A stretch of DNA of 64,000 bases from Perognathus longimembris pacificus (GCF_023159225.1 NC_063176.1:9374963-9438962); one strand, 5' to 3'. Shown: positions 11,233 to 24,310, counted from the stretch's first letter. The notes: generated by a model not told the origin, from the sequence alone. Made by a program: numbers and translations.

Positions 11233-11671
11233 AATATTATTTGAAACACACTATAGTAACTCAAAAGGGTAAATTTGCTTTTATAGTAGTTAATACTGTC
11301 TAATCTATAAGGTCCTATAAGCAATGTTTTTAGAAATACTACATATGTTATTCCTTCTCAATAAACAATGAATGCATTTCGAGTCTGATATCATTCATGA
11401 TAGTTTTTGACAGTATTTTCTCTTAAAACAGTCCAACTTCCTGGGTGAAACTGACAATTCTGTTTTATTCATTGGCTACATTGCAAACCATTACTAAATA
11501 AATCCCCAAAAATGTTTCTGGGAGAGGAAATTCTTTTTAAAAATTGCTGTACTGTAAGAAATATGGAAAAGACATCCAGCCAATCTGGTTATCTATATAT
11601 TTAGAAAAATGCCTCATATAATATATGCTAAATTACAGATATCAATCTGAATCAGTGGAACACAAAAGCAT

Positions 11672-11950
11672 ATAGTAGTCCCCTTTTTGTCCACAAACTC
11701 AGTTTCTGGGGTTTCAGTTATTTGTAGTTAACTATTGCTTGAAACTGTGAATGGAACATTCTAGAAATAAGCAATTCATATATTTTTAAATTGTGTGCTC
11801 CTCTGAGTAGTATTGGGAAATCTCATGATATCTGGCTACAGTTGACCTCAGACAGGAATTATCCCTGGTTCAGTGTTTCCACATGGTATATGTTACCTGC
11901 CAGTTAGTTAATTAGTGGCTCTCTAGGAATAAAGTATTGTGGTACTGCGA
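11672..11950 (+). mobile_element. Old Tigger-like DNA transposon fossil
   Basis: Contains TAGTCCCC...GTTTCAGTTATTTG, GAACATTCTAGAAATAAGC, TTAAATTGTGTGC and TACCTGCCAGTTAGTTA in the order I recall for a mammal-wide non-autonomous DNA transposon of the pogo/Tigger type. It is about 280 bp and heavily mutated, with no transposase coding. The class is likely; the exact family name is from memory. Confidence 0.6.
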
Positions 11951-12690
11951 GTTTACTTAATAATGTCCCCCAAGTGAGAGAATAATAAATTCATAGAGAA
12001 GCCAAAAGTATTTCCTTTAACTGAAATAGTGTATGCTTTCTTTCTAATAAGGAATGAAGAACAGGTTGTAAGTTACCATTGCTAAGATCTAGGATAAGGA
12101 TCAATTTTCCATGAAGTAATGAAAAGGAGAAAAACGTTTGCTCCCTTGACCCTAACTGCAAAAGTTGCTTCCAACACATATAATACAGTACATACTTAAG
12201 TATGTAAAATGCATTAAATTAGTGGATGGAAAACATGAATAGAAAATATGCTGTACTGGATGAAAATGGTTTGTTCCAAGGAGCACTGAGCCTGCCTGAG
12301 CACTTTATGAAAAAGCCTAGGACATGAGTGACATAAAGCTCATTTATTGCACATAAGGAATGGCTAAGGAGATTCATAAATATGTTTTGATTGACAGACA
12401 TAGACTGTACTAGAGAAGCTGAGTCTGTTGATTCAGAGAATCTGCTAACAGATTTTTGCAGACTTGATTTCAAATGAGAAAAGGAAAATGCAGCATGCAA
12501 AGCTAGTTTTGAGCTGCACTGAAATGGAACTTTTCAGGAAGAAGAAACCTACTAGGATCAACATTCACACAAGCACAAAGAAGCCACCAGGACATAAAAC
12601 ATGGAAGGCAAGTTTAAGTCAGGTCATTTCTGGCAGCATTACAGGACATGGTCATGCCGCATTATGTACTTAGCACTCAAAAACAATAGC
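11951..12690. other. Unique sequence, no gene seen
   Basis: About 0.7 kb with no recognised repeat. Frames on both strands (12219-12500 minus, 12464-12673 plus) overlap each other and show no domain. Confidence 0.5.
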
Positions 12691-12692
12691 AA

Positions 12693-12840
12693 GTAGGGTT
12701 CCAGTGGGTCACACCTGCAGGCCTCACTGCTGGGGAGACCGAGATTGATAAGAGCTGTGGCTTCAAACCAGCCCAGATAGAAAAGTCCATGAGAGTCCAT
12801 CTCAATGGAAGAAACTGGATTCATGGCACACAAATGCTAA
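12693..12840 (+). mobile_element. B1-like SINE, left monomer only
   Basis: Diverged B1 monomer: GTTCCAGTGGGTCACACCTG, GGGGAGACCGAGA, CTTCAAACCAGCCCAGATAG, ATCTCAATGG. No right monomer follows. An A run of 13 at 12850-12862 may be its tail. Confidence 0.6.
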
Positions 12841-12944
12841 CATGGGAATAAAAAAAAAAAAAGGAAAATCACAGTTCAGGCAGGGTTTGGTGCAGGATGT
12901 ACAATGCTATCTCAAAAATAAGTAGCCCCCCTCCCCATAATAGA

Positions 12945-13050
12945 GCTGGACGTATGGCTTTGTGGAAGATTGCCTAGCAAATATGAGAGACTGCGTTTAA
13001 AACCCAAACACAACCACACACACACACACACGCACACACGTGCACACACA
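12945..13050 (+). mobile_element. ID-like SINE fragment with CA tail
   Basis: GAGCTGGACGTATGGCTTTG, GATTGCCTAGCAAATATGAG and TTTAAAACCC match a decayed ID monomer. A CA microsatellite (13012-13048) sits where the A-tail would be. Confidence 0.5.
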
Positions 13051-13740
13051 CATTAACTGCCTACATTCTGATGGTATAATCAAAAGCTAGTTATCTTATT
13101 GAATGGGACAATTCTATTAGTGGCCAGTATTCAATTTTACTGGCCATCCTGAGTCCATTGAATATGAAAATGAACAAGAGATCATACTTTGAACCTTTAA
13201 ATGTAACCTCATTACTTCAGATCCGCACACAGCTGCTGCAGTGGATGCTAATCTGGACATGACGCGTACTGGAAGTTAGTCACTGGTGCAGACAAAATAA
13301 CATAGGACAAAACTGCATGGGCAAATTAAAGCTAGAGTCTTGGTATGCCTGCTGGAAAAATGGGTGGCGTGAAGTCATGAATGCTATTGAAAGGCTTTGG
13401 GAGGATCTTTGAGAAGTTGGGATGATCATTCAGAACGAAGACAGGTGGGTGGAGAAAGATTTGCTTGCTGAAAGATGGGAAAGAATCTGTTGACAAGTGT
13501 TGTAAAAAATGAGGACTTGAATGAACTCACTGAGTCATCTGTAAAGAAAGAGGAAGAAAAATCTGAAGCTTTAGCAGCAATGTGAACATTACTGCAAACT
13601 GCTTTTAATGATATTGTCTTAAATTATCTTTCTCACTATAAGGACACCAATCTGGGGGATTATCCTTGCATAAAAAGGTAGCAATACTTACCCATAGGTA
13701 AGGAGTCTGTAGCAACACATTTCTGACATAGAGAGAGGGA
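13051..13740. other. Unique sequence, no gene seen
   Basis: About 0.7 kb of moderately GC-balanced sequence without recognised repeats or exons. Confidence 0.5.
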
Positions 13741-13741
13741 A

Positions 13742-14765
<1,024 letters not shown>

Positions 14766-14769
14766 TTCA

Positions 14770-14990
14770 TTTTTGTGTGTGTATGTGTGTGCATCAGTAC
14801 TGGGTCTTTAACTAAGTGTCTGATCACTGTCCCTAGCTTTTTACTACCTGAGCCATATCTTCAGTTGATTGTTAATTGGAGATAAAATTCTGATTGACTT
14901 TCCTGCTCTGCTCCTACTGGCTTTGAAATACAATCCTCAGATCTCAGCCTCCTGAAGTTGCTGCACTACAGGTGTCAGCCACAAGAGCCT
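14770..14990 (-). mobile_element. Composite B1/tRNA-like SINE
   Basis: Plus strand shows the complement of the right monomer (TCTGATCACTGTCCCTAGC, CTGAGCCATATC), then GTTAATTGGAGATAAAATTC, then the complement of the B1 half (GGCTTTGAAATACAATCCTC, AGATCTCAGCCTCCTGAAG, ACAGGTGTCAGCC). The order matches the other reverse-strand composites in this window. Confidence 0.8.
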
Positions 14991-14995
14991 GAACA

Positions 14996-15235
14996 CTTTT
15001 CCTTTCCTTTCATTACCTTTCCTTTCCTTTCCTTTTCCCTTTCCTCTTACCCCTCCCCCTTTCCCCTTTTCTCTTCCCTCCCCTCCCCTCCTCTTCCCTT
15101 CCCTTTCCTTTCCTTTCCTTCATTCATTGGTTTTCTTTCTCATTTTTCTTCTCTCCACCTTCCCTCTCCCTCTCCCTGTCTTCCTTCCTTCCTCCCTCCC
15201 TCCTTCCTTCTTTCCTTATCATAGTTTTCCTCACT
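14996..15235. repeat. CCTTT/CCTT/CCCT polypyrimidine tract
   Basis: About 240 bp almost entirely C and T on the plus strand, in degenerate 4-6 bp units, with short breaks near 15014 and 15120-15135. Confidence 0.95.
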
Positions 15236-16379
15236 CTCCTTTCCAGTGTGAGCTTTGCAATGGGACTTCCTACAATGACAACTGGCTTATCCCACTGGCC
15301 AGTACTTAGAATACTGCTGGCTTCCTGCTCTGGATTTCTCTTGAAGAACCTTAGAAAATAGCCATTTCAAAGTAAGAAAACTGAGGCATAAGAAGAATCA
15401 ATTCGTTTACATTATACTCTTGAGTTACTTTTTATTTCTCTAGTAATTTGTGAGAATTTTGTTACAAATTATTTGGGTGATATTTTAATTTGGGGTATTT
15501 TTAAATTAAGCAGTAACCTCTCCCTGTACAGTTTATTTAAATAGTTTTTACTTACATTTTTTAAATGAAGATGTTACTGTCATGAGAATATTACAGTGAT
15601 ATTAGAAGAATAGAATCAGATCAATTCCATTCATACTATGCTAACTGGTTTGCTTTTGTAATCCTACTTGAGTACCAAAGGTGCCTGCTCAATTGTACTC
15701 TTAGTGATAACCCTTAATTCCTCTGCATCCTTCTCTTGAATCATTGCATTAAACAAAAGCCCTTGAGTTTTCTTTTGTTTCTGAGAACAAATGGTTGGAT
15801 TTTCTAGACTTTTGTTGTTCACAGATTCCAGAGCCTTTCAAAATTTATCTTTCTCATCCTCTGTACTGCATACAATCGGTCATTATGTCAGCAGCTGCCC
15901 ACAAAGCCTCACTTCAGTTCATTCAGCCAAATAATAACCAACAGGGCAACACTTCCATGGGAAAAAATAGTAGTAAAATGATATCCTTACATAGCAGAGA
16001 TCTTTACTTCTGTCATTAAAAAGTAATTACTTACATTCAGCAGAAGCCCTATTGTACATTTTGAAAGGTAAGAAAAAGCAAAGTCTTGTATTGAAAATTA
16101 TATTGTTTGGGTGACATATTTCAATCGTAGAGGTTATAAAGTGTTCTATTTCCAAATAAAAGGTTTCAAATGATTTATTGGAGGTGAATATAACTTAATC
16201 AGATGTCAATTTTTATTTTGGTACTTTTGTCACTAAGCAGTCAAAAATTGTAAGCATTTGAAAAATTACAAATTTTGAAATAGCTTTTTGAGCAAAAGTA
16301 ACACAATTTTACTTTTGTATGTCTGGGAGAGTAATCAAAGTGTTCATTAAATATTTAGCTTGTTCTTAAATAGGTGATG
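15236..16379. other. Unique AT-rich sequence
   Basis: Repeat-free apart from a possible MIR scrap near 15350-15395. A short frame at 15795-16019 lacks protein features. Confidence 0.5.
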
Positions 16380-16610
16380 TGTCTGTGATTAAATTAGAAA
16401 ATAATTCTCTTAAATTGCAGCATTCTGACACTGGGCTGTCTTTTCCATCTCGTCTTTGTTGTTTCTGTCATTCAATGCGTATTGCTGCTCAAAACATTGA
16501 AACAGCACTTTATACATTACAATCAAAGCATTATAAATATTAATATAAATTTGCAAAACCACATAGGCAAGCTGTATCATGAGCATGCTTTCAAAGAATT
16601 CCTTTTTGAA
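16380..16610. promoter_or_regulatory. Candidate conserved non-coding element
   Basis: Repeat-free and low in simple sequence, with clustered AT-core motifs (GATTAAATTAG, TACAATCAAAGC, ATTATAAATATTAATATAAA) beside balanced segments. This is the texture of vertebrate enhancers. The inference rests on composition alone; no alignment was possible. Confidence 0.25.
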
Positions 16611-17640
16611 ATGCTAGGTTCTCATTAGTTCGTATTCTTGATCGCTATGTTCCTTACTAATGTTTTAAATTGAAGTCCATGTTTCTGGCAGTATCCTCAA
16701 TGATTTTTTTTCTTATGCTAAGCATAAAAGAATGAGATGTCATGATGACACAGATTATCAGTTTGTTTTTAAGTCACATGTGGAGTTAGCAGTGTTCATG
16801 TACACACAATGTTGTAACTTTCGGCTGAACACTTTACATCAGTGGAAACTTCCTTTTTACAATCAGTCATTATCAACTTCAATCATTGAGGAACATTATA
16901 TAATTATTAATTCTGCCTACATTATGTATAAAGAAAAAATTCTTATGTCTCATGACCTGACAACTTATCTTTTTCACGTTGACAACATAAGATAAGTGGG
17001 AAAGACCTAGATAACTCTTTTTAAGGAGTAATATTGCCTTTTATTTGGGGGAGGGGGTTATTGAAATAACATCAGGAATTAATACTTCACAGTTCATTAC
17101 CAAATCCAAAGAGGCACAGATGCTTTTGTAAAAGGTTATCAACACAATCTTAAGCTTTGGTAGTGTAATACATGTTTGCAGCCATCATTATCATTTTTGA
17201 CGCTATTGTGACTTATTTGATGTTTTTGCATCTTGTCTCTTTACAATCAAATATTGAGACCCATTTCTCTCTTCCACTCAAGAACTTTGCTGAAGAGTAG
17301 ATGTCTTACAAATTTGCAGTATATTCAAGGAATACTAGTTACTCATAGATAGTTCTCAGAGTTTTCTTGTATTTTTAATTGAAATAAATAACTTAGCTGA
17401 AATTTAGCAGCATTTCACAATTTATAGTCATCACATATTATTTATTTTTATACAATATTCATATTTGATCTCTATGCAATTCCAGGGTGCTTGTCTCAAT
17501 GGCTTTTTATTCCATATTTCAGCATAAATATATCTAAAGGGTTACTTGGGCTTTGCAAATATTTTAAAATCTGCCAGACAACTATATATACTCTAAGTAC
17601 ATAAATCTTCCAAACAAATCTGATACAGGATTAATATGAA
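16611..17640. other. Unique AT-rich sequence
   Basis: About 1 kb without recognised repeats. An 87-residue frame at 16732-16995 has no recognisable domain and I do not call it a gene. Confidence 0.5.
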
Positions 17641-18100
17641 ATTGGAATGAGCCAGCCTAATGAATGCCAAGCTTAATGTACAATCCATTTTTTGAATAAA
17701 TCATATGGGAAAATTGCAGAGTGTGTAAATTACACAGCCCTCATAAATCAATATCCTTGAGATTGCTCTGCCTTAGCTAAGGGTTGGCACTGCAGAGACC
17801 ATGGCATGCTTGAGAGTGAATAAGAGGAAGCTAGTAGTATGAGAGGAACACCCATTAAGGAAAATAAATGCTCCAAAAACTGTTATAAAAGGTGATTATA
17901 CAAATTGCATGTCCCTGGGCAGTGGTTATTTTACATAAAGTACAAGAAGGAATGAGCTGGCTTGTGCTAGTTTTCATTCTGTGACTCAGTTAAGATGTTT
18001 CAACTATTCATGCAAATTTGCCCCAGTCATTCAGAATGAATCTTCTATATTGTAGCATCAAATGTTCTCCTAATAATGATTTTTCAACTCATAGATTAAA
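17641..18100. promoter_or_regulatory. Candidate conserved non-coding element
   Basis: Repeat-free block with an octamer (ATGCAAAT within TTCATGCAAATTTGCC, near 18008-18023), TGACTCAG near 17982 resembling an AP-1 site, and several TAAAT/ATTA cores. Motifs are visible; enhancer function is an inference. Confidence 0.3.
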
Positions 18101-18465
18101 AAGAAACAAAGCTACAGATTATGGGCTCTGTTGCAATCTCAATGTTAAATTTTCCTGAGAGATTCTGATTGTCTCTTAAGAGTCACTGTGGTTCAACGTT
18201 TTATCTTAAAAGGTACTTGCAAAACATTTTTCTATTCATTTGTATTGGCTAAAAGGAAGAGACATATTAACCAGTGATAAGAAGGTTGTGAGTCGGAAAT
18301 ATGGCTTTCAAAGACACTATCTACACTGGCAAAAGTAAGTTTTTTGAAGATTTTTTTGAACACTTTTTCTAGAAATATTTTTTTTCACAAGATCATATTA
18401 ACTGCCAGGAAGTTTTGCCAAACAGATTTTAAGGGGAAAATCAGGCTATCCTAACTGTCCAAATG
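18101..18465. other. Unique sequence, no gene seen
   Basis: AT-rich, no repeat recognised. Confidence 0.45.
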
Positions 18466-18580
18466 TTTTCTCACGTTTCAAACAGGCAGCTGCTGGGAGC
18501 TCCTGCCAGTAGTAAACCTTTCAGGCAGAATGTGAGCAGCTGTCAATCTTGTGTCAATATTTTAAATACACTTATAACCA
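18466..18580. promoter_or_regulatory. Candidate E-box cluster
   Basis: Two CAGCTG E-boxes (GGCAGCTGCTGGG near 18485 and GAGCAGCTGTC near 18535) lie about 50 bp apart in a relatively GC-rich, repeat-free patch. This spacing is compatible with bHLH factor binding but proves nothing alone. Confidence 0.25.
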
Positions 18581-19600
18581 TCTTAACTGGTGTAAAAATT
18601 ATCTTTCCCCAATAGGACCAGCATATCTCTTTTTGATGATATGTTTCATTTTCCTTCCCTAATGGTTGAAAAGCTAAATATGCAATTTTCAGAACACAGA
18701 GAGAGATTTCCTTTAATATTCAAAGTAAGGACAGACCTCAGTTAGTCTCCTGAATAAATCAAATCTCAAATATCAGCAGGTATAAAAGGAAAAACTAGGA
18801 TTTGAAACATATGAATAATTATGCAAGTATCTAACCAATACATTTTATTTAGTGTTCATTGCTAAAATTTTCATTTCTACATAAATAACCAAAGGCAATA
18901 GCTTGACCTGCAGAATTTTATGGACTTTAAGTTTCTGTATTTTGTAAAATTAACAAAGGCAAGCAACACCTGTGTTGGAATTAATTGGAAGGTATCTCTT
19001 CATATTGAGACTAATTTCCTATTTCTTTTCTAGATTACAGTGTAAAGGTGGTATCATAATCCCTAGCCTCAAGCTTTCCCAAAGGTCAAGTAGAGACCAG
19101 AAGTGTACATTGCATGAACTGATAGGACAAAAAAATGACATAAGCTTGTTTGTGAGACCGGACTTCATGAATCTCTATGTCATAGACTATGTGAGCCTTG
19201 GGTGTGGTTAAAGAGCGGTGTGGATGAGGTAATAGAGGTAGGAGATGAGGGTGAGGTAGAAGTGCAGAATGCATCACAGGCTAGTTGGAAAAGTGAGAAT
19301 TTGTGACATGAAACAGAGTGAACGGTGCTAGTTGGGACTTTCAAGAAAGGATTCCAAAGTCCTCTATGTCCTTATTTGTTAAACTACACACCGGGTATGG
19401 GAAAGATTCTTGATTTAAAGTTTGAACAGTCATAGACTGAACACCTCCCAGTTGTCATTATCATTAATTTTTCTTTGTTTTTCTCTGTAGCTTGATCCCA
19501 CTAGAAAACTTTTAAGTTATAATTTCAAATATTTAATTTCTCTTTGTTGAAGTATTCATTCTTCAGATGCAAAACTTGCCAGTTCATATCACTGCTATTT
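18581..19600. other. Unique sequence, no gene seen
   Basis: About 1 kb of AT-rich DNA. Overlapping opposite-strand frames at 18972-19277 have no domains. Confidence 0.5.
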
Positions 19601-19604
19601 TTTT

Positions 19605-20655
19605 CTTATTTATTGTCAAAGTGATGTACAGAGAGGTTACATTTTCATAAGTTAGGCATTGGATACATTTCTTGTACTGTTTGTTACTTCCTTCCTCATT
19701 CCCCCCTCCCCCATCTCCTTTCCCTATCCCCCATGAGTTGTTCAGTTGGTTTAAACCAAACAGTTTTGCAAGTATTGCTTTTGGATTCATTTGTCTTTTT
19801 ATCCTGTGTCTCTCTATTTTGGTATTCCCTTTCAGTTTCCTAGTTCTAATACCAGAATATACAATTTCCAATGTACTCAGAGAAGACACAGTGATAGGGC
19901 AGGTACAACCACAGGAAGGGGATACAAGAGGATCATCAACAATACAAGCTACAGTTTCACATGGCATGTTGAAAATAATTACAACAGTGATATATCACTC
20001 CTTTCCATAACATGGAGTTCATTTCACTTAGCATTATCTTATACATTCATAGGGGCATAGCTGTTAGGCTCTGGTGATCCTCTGCTGTGACTAGCCTAAA
20101 CCTGTGCTAATTATTCCCTATGAGGGAAACCATAGAGTCCATGTTTCTTTGGGTCTGGCTCACTTCACTTAGTATAATTGTTTCCAAGTCCTTCCATTTC
20201 CTTACGAATGGGCAATGTCATTCTTTCTGATAGAGGCATAAAATTCCATTGTGTTTATGTACCACATTTTCCGGATCCATTCGTCTACTGTGGGGCATCT
20301 GGGTTGGTTCCAGATTCTTGTTATGACAAATTGTGCTGCGGTGAACATTGTTGTACTGGTGGCTTTCGTGCGTTCTTGTTTGTGGATTTTTGGGTAGACG
20401 CCCAAAAGTGGGGCTGCTGGGTCATAGGGTAGCTCTATGTTTTGCCTTCTGAGGAATCTCCATACTACATTCCAGAGTGGCTGAGCCAGTTTACATTCCC
20501 ACCAACAATGGAGTATGGTTCCCTTTTGGCCACATCCCCTCCGACATTTATTATTGTTAGTTTTCTTGATATAGGACATTCTTACTGGGGTGAGATGGAA
20601 TCTCAGTGTTGTTTGATTTGCATTTTTTTTTATGGCCAGTGATGTAGAGCTAATT
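19605..20655 (-). mobile_element. 5'-truncated L1, longest copy in window
   Basis: Reverse-strand L1 of about 1.05 kb. The 3' terminus with the complement of AATAAA lies at 19609-19614. The 3' UTR runs to about 20106 with its characteristic C-rich block (19690-19735), then the C-terminal part of ORF2. Truncation occurs near 20655. No clear target-site duplication was found. The sequence is only modestly diverged, so it is a fairly recent insertion. Confidence 0.95.
20107..20655 (-). pseudogene. L1 ORF2 C-terminal remnant (broken)
   Basis: The reverse strand encodes the end of L1 ORF2, downstream of the endonuclease and reverse transcriptase domains, so the remnant cannot mobilise itself. Visible landmarks are LRFHLTPVRM, the Cys/His-rich CRRGCGQKGTILHCWWEC segment, LPYDPAAPLLGVYPK, and WNQPRCPTVDEWIRKMWYINTMEFYA. 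The frame meets a stop near 20202-20204. The family's usual last residues (SEVSQTQRNMDSMVSLIGNN) continue in another frame down to a stop at 20107-20109, so one frameshift near 20205-20215 separates the two parts. Confidence 0.92.
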
Positions 20656-21138
20656 TTAAAACTACCCACAAAACAAAATTCTAACTCACAGGTCATTTTT
20701 ACATTATGAAATCGAAATATATATTAATTCAATTTTGAAAATTTAATGAATTAATTTGAAAAATTGATGCTAACACAGGAGAGTCTTTAAATGAGTCATC
20801 TTAGGAAACTGTACAGTGATTCCATTGATGAAGATATTACTGAAATACCTTTTTGAGATTTCTCACTGGAATTGCTTACAGGAGGTATTTTTGTTACTTC
20901 ATCCACTATGCTCTCTCTCTCTTTCTCTCTCTCTTTATATATAAAAAATGATATCTACTGTGCCAAGATCATAGTTTCTTATGAAACACAGTGTACAATT
21001 CACTGGCACCCTCCACACCCAAATAAAACATTTGTGAATAAGTGAATACAAATGTCAACTACTATGATTACCTGAATGGAGTATTTTGTTTATGGAATTA
21101 GCAAATCACATTTGTTTCTTCAGAGAGAAAGCAGTTTG
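20656..21138. other. Unique sequence with a CT-rich patch
   Basis: AT-rich, with a short CT repeat at 20910-20934. No gene recognised. Confidence 0.5.
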
Positions 21139-21139
21139 G

Positions 21140-21345
21140 ATACTAACTGCATAGTAGTTAATACTCTTAGAACCAGGGAGACAGAATATCTGAGACAAAA
21201 GCCAAGAGTGAGCTCTTGTTAGGTTTGTGGTCTTGAGGTAGGAACGCATTTCACCTTCTTTTAACCAGTTTCCTCCACTGTAACTTGGGAAGAGTACCAG
21301 TCCCTTCCCTTCCACAAAGTTGTGAGGACTTATGACCTAGTAATA
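21140..21345 (+). mobile_element. MIR SINE
   Basis: Order and motifs fit the mammal-wide MIR element: GTGGTCTTGAGGTAGGAACG, ACCAGTTTCCTCCACTGTAAC, then GTTGTGAGGACTTA. It is strongly diverged, as expected for an ancient element. Confidence 0.7.
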
Positions 21346-22457
21346 TTGGTAATATTCAGAATGAGTCCTGACCCTGGAAATGACTGTGTAAATTGTGCCT
21401 CTTAAGGTGAGGATGATGAATTTGAATTTACTTTGTGGTTTTTCTTTGATTAATTCTTTAGAGTCATTGGCTTTTATAATAAAGATTAATAGGCTAGGTA
21501 TTTATTACAGTGTACATTCCATATGACATCATTCAGTATGAGGAAAATGAAAATTTTGAGGTTAGCACAGATTTCTCAGGTTTGTAAAGGGTATATTTAT
21601 ATTCTTAAATGTTTTGTGAACTATATGCATGGATTCACAGACCAATACACGTTGTTTTCTTCATTTTATTTCATGAATACTAGTGGGTTGCACATATATA
21701 TATATATATTATATGAAACGTAAGGATACATTAAAATTTGCATCAATCAGTTTTTATCGATATGTATTTGCTTTAAATTCATAATCTCTGCCCTTTTCTT
21801 CAGACATCATGTTCACTATTAGGAGACGATACCAGACACCTTGCTTTTTCGAGAGGGTGAACATGTTTGGTGTCTGATTTGGGTAGCAGCTGGGACTGCT
21901 GTGCACAGATGTGACAGTCGCTCCAGGTAAATGAGTGGTACAATGTTGTTTGTGTAGCATCTGCTGGTAATTGTAGAGTGTGTGTGCTGCAGCCTTCCTT
22001 CCTTGCTCTTCTGCAGCACTGTGTGATTGGTTTTCCCTTCAGGTAATTGATTGGGTCTTTGTGTGTTATTTTGTAGTGAAATGGAATTTGATTTTAATCC
22101 AGTAATTGTAGAATTCTCAAGGGAATATCCACTGCACTATTTTAGGTTTAATGGTCTCAGTGTAGTTCAGGTCACGAGGCGTCCATCTTGTTTGTTTAGA
22201 TTGTTCACCAAACATTGGGGATTGAAGATTAGTGCCCCCTTCCTGCTCCATTGCACACACATATGTAAACACACACACACACACACACATACATAGTCAC
22301 ATACACTTTTGCTTATGCTACTGGAAAAAATGCCTTCTTAAATGGCAAAACATAGTTCATCCTGGCCCTTTATATATAACTGAAAATAATTTTTGTGTAA
22401 AGATTAGGCCTGAGTTTTTTGTACCTAGTATATTGTCATAGCTTAGTAATATGTGAA
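21346..22457. other. Unique sequence with small AT and CA repeats
   Basis: No gene or interspersed repeat recognised. It holds an (AT)n stretch at 21693-21711 and a (CA)n tract of about 13 units at 22267-22292. Confidence 0.5.
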
Positions 22458-22470
22458 TGCTCTTAAACTT

Positions 22471-22680
22471 CTTCTTCTTCTTCTTCTTTTTTTTTTGCCA
22501 GTCCTGTGGCTTGGACTTAGGGCCTGAGCACTGTCCCTGGCTTCTTTTTGCTCAAGGCTAGCACTCTGCCACTTGAACCACAGCACCACTTCTGGCCTAT
22601 ATATGTGGTGTTGAGGAATTAAACCCAGGGCTTCATGTATACAAGGCAAGCACTATTGCCACGAGGCTATATGCCCAGCC
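22471..22680 (-). mobile_element. Dimeric ID-like SINE with TTC tail
   Basis: Complete reverse-strand copy whose tail is (TTC)n then T10 (22471-22496). The target-site duplication TGCTCTTAAACTT is at 22458-22470 and 22681-22693. A short gap in the linker (TTCTGGCCTATATATG) marks a small internal deletion. Confidence 0.95.
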
Positions 22681-22693
22681 TGCTCTTAAACTT

Positions 22694-24230
22694 TTACAGG
22701 CTAATCCTTTCCAATTTTCATATTTGGTGTAATTTTCAGATTTTCATATGGAGAAACTAATTGTGTGAATGTGATGTTCTGAGGGAAAAGGAGAGTAAGA
22801 ATGAGAAGAGAGAGAAAAAATGGAGAAATGTGTGTGGTTTCCTTACAATACCTTGTTTCTATCGTTCTGATTCTGGTTTAACAAGTTCCTTAGGGCTTTG
22901 ATTAGTAATGCTTCTGTTGGATGTCTTCTCACTGATTTAAATCTCTCAAATGAGTGTGGCTAATCTAGTGAATAATATAGTGAATAGCATAGTGAATGCT
23001 TACTGACATCTCAAAGCATAGTAGACCATTGATAAAACATATTTTTTCATCTTTAGATAAGGACACTTGAAGGATTCTGTTAGTCCTCGAAGTGAATAGA
23101 TTCTGACAGGGAAGCACTGGTTCCTATGTTAGAATAAGTTGGGGTACGGTTACTCAAGCTGTAGGCAGAGAGAACAGTGTGCTAAATCATATTTATAGTA
23201 TTAGGTTGGCATGCTAGATGTTAGCATTCAAACCCAAACCACCAATAGTCTAATCCAGTGATAACCTTTGACCCTTGTATAAATCATTTATTTGTAGATT
23301 TTATAGAAGCTTACTGTTTATTATTATTTTAGAAAACTATTTTGTAGCCAGTCTATAATACACAAGATATACAATTGTTACAACTTTTTTGTGAATATCT
23401 CCCTGAGGAGGAAAAGCAGTTTTGATTAAACTTATATTTCAAGGTAAGAGGACATATGTATTTAAATGAGTTCATCATGATATCATCATGGAATTACTGT
23501 GCCTCGCTTCCTCTGTCTTTCCAAAGAGAGTCTGCATTCAAAGTACACATCCAACTGTATAGCATAAGGTATTGTAGGGTTGTTAGGTCAGGGAGGTTTA
23601 TACTTACTTAAGTAGATACAGTTGGGTTGAAAAACACTACAGTTGGGAAAGTCTGGGGCAAATTCTTTGAGAAGGAGTAGTTTGCATGCAGCCTTAGTAA
23701 TTGTTCCCTTGAGGAAATGTGGATTCATTCTTAATAGATTTTCTGATTTCTACAATGAACTAAAGCATGTAGCTTTCCATATTCATTCTCCTATTTTTAA
23801 AATGTTTAGCACTAGCTAAAACTTTTCCCACCATAATTTTGAAACAATAAATGAGTCAAGGGAAAAAGCGCCGTGTCATTCTCTCTCTCTATTTTTTTAA
23901 TTCTAGGATTAGCCTTGGCTTAAAGAAATTACATGCCATTAGAATAATATGCAGACTTCAAAATCGTTCTCTTAAGTAACTTTTGGTAGTTGTATACAAC
24001 TGTGACTGTTTAGCCACTTAAAATAAGACTTAGAGTAAGAAAGTGAGGGAAGGGTGGGGGTAGGCTCTTCACCCCCAAAGTATATATCATCTGAACATCA
24101 TCTTCCTAATCACAATGAAAAAAAAACAACAACAGAAAATTTCCCTAACTCCCAAAAGTTCCCTGGTTCTCACTTTCTAATTGTTTACTGGTATCTTCCC
24201 TTCTGCTTGCTAGGTCTTTATTGATTTATA
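22694..24230. other. Unique sequence, no gene seen
   Basis: About 1.5 kb without recognised repeats. It contains a small tandem of three TAGTGAAT-type units at 22961-22998. Confidence 0.5.
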
Positions 24231-24234
24231 TTTC

Positions 24235-24310
24235 TAGTAGTGGGTATTGACCTCAGGACGTTGTCATGCTAGGCAAGTGCTCTGTCATTTGAACCATATG
24301 CCCACATAAA
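24235..24310 (-). mobile_element. Old ID-like SINE fragment
   Basis: Reverse strand shows a decayed ID monomer: GGGCATATGGTTCAAATGAC, GCACTTGCCTAGCATGAC, GAGGTCAATACCC. No second monomer or tail. Confidence 0.55.

Noticed and set aside
19584..20060. 127-, 112- and 89-residue frames on both strands
   Set aside because: All lie in the 3' UTR of the L1 at 19605-20655.
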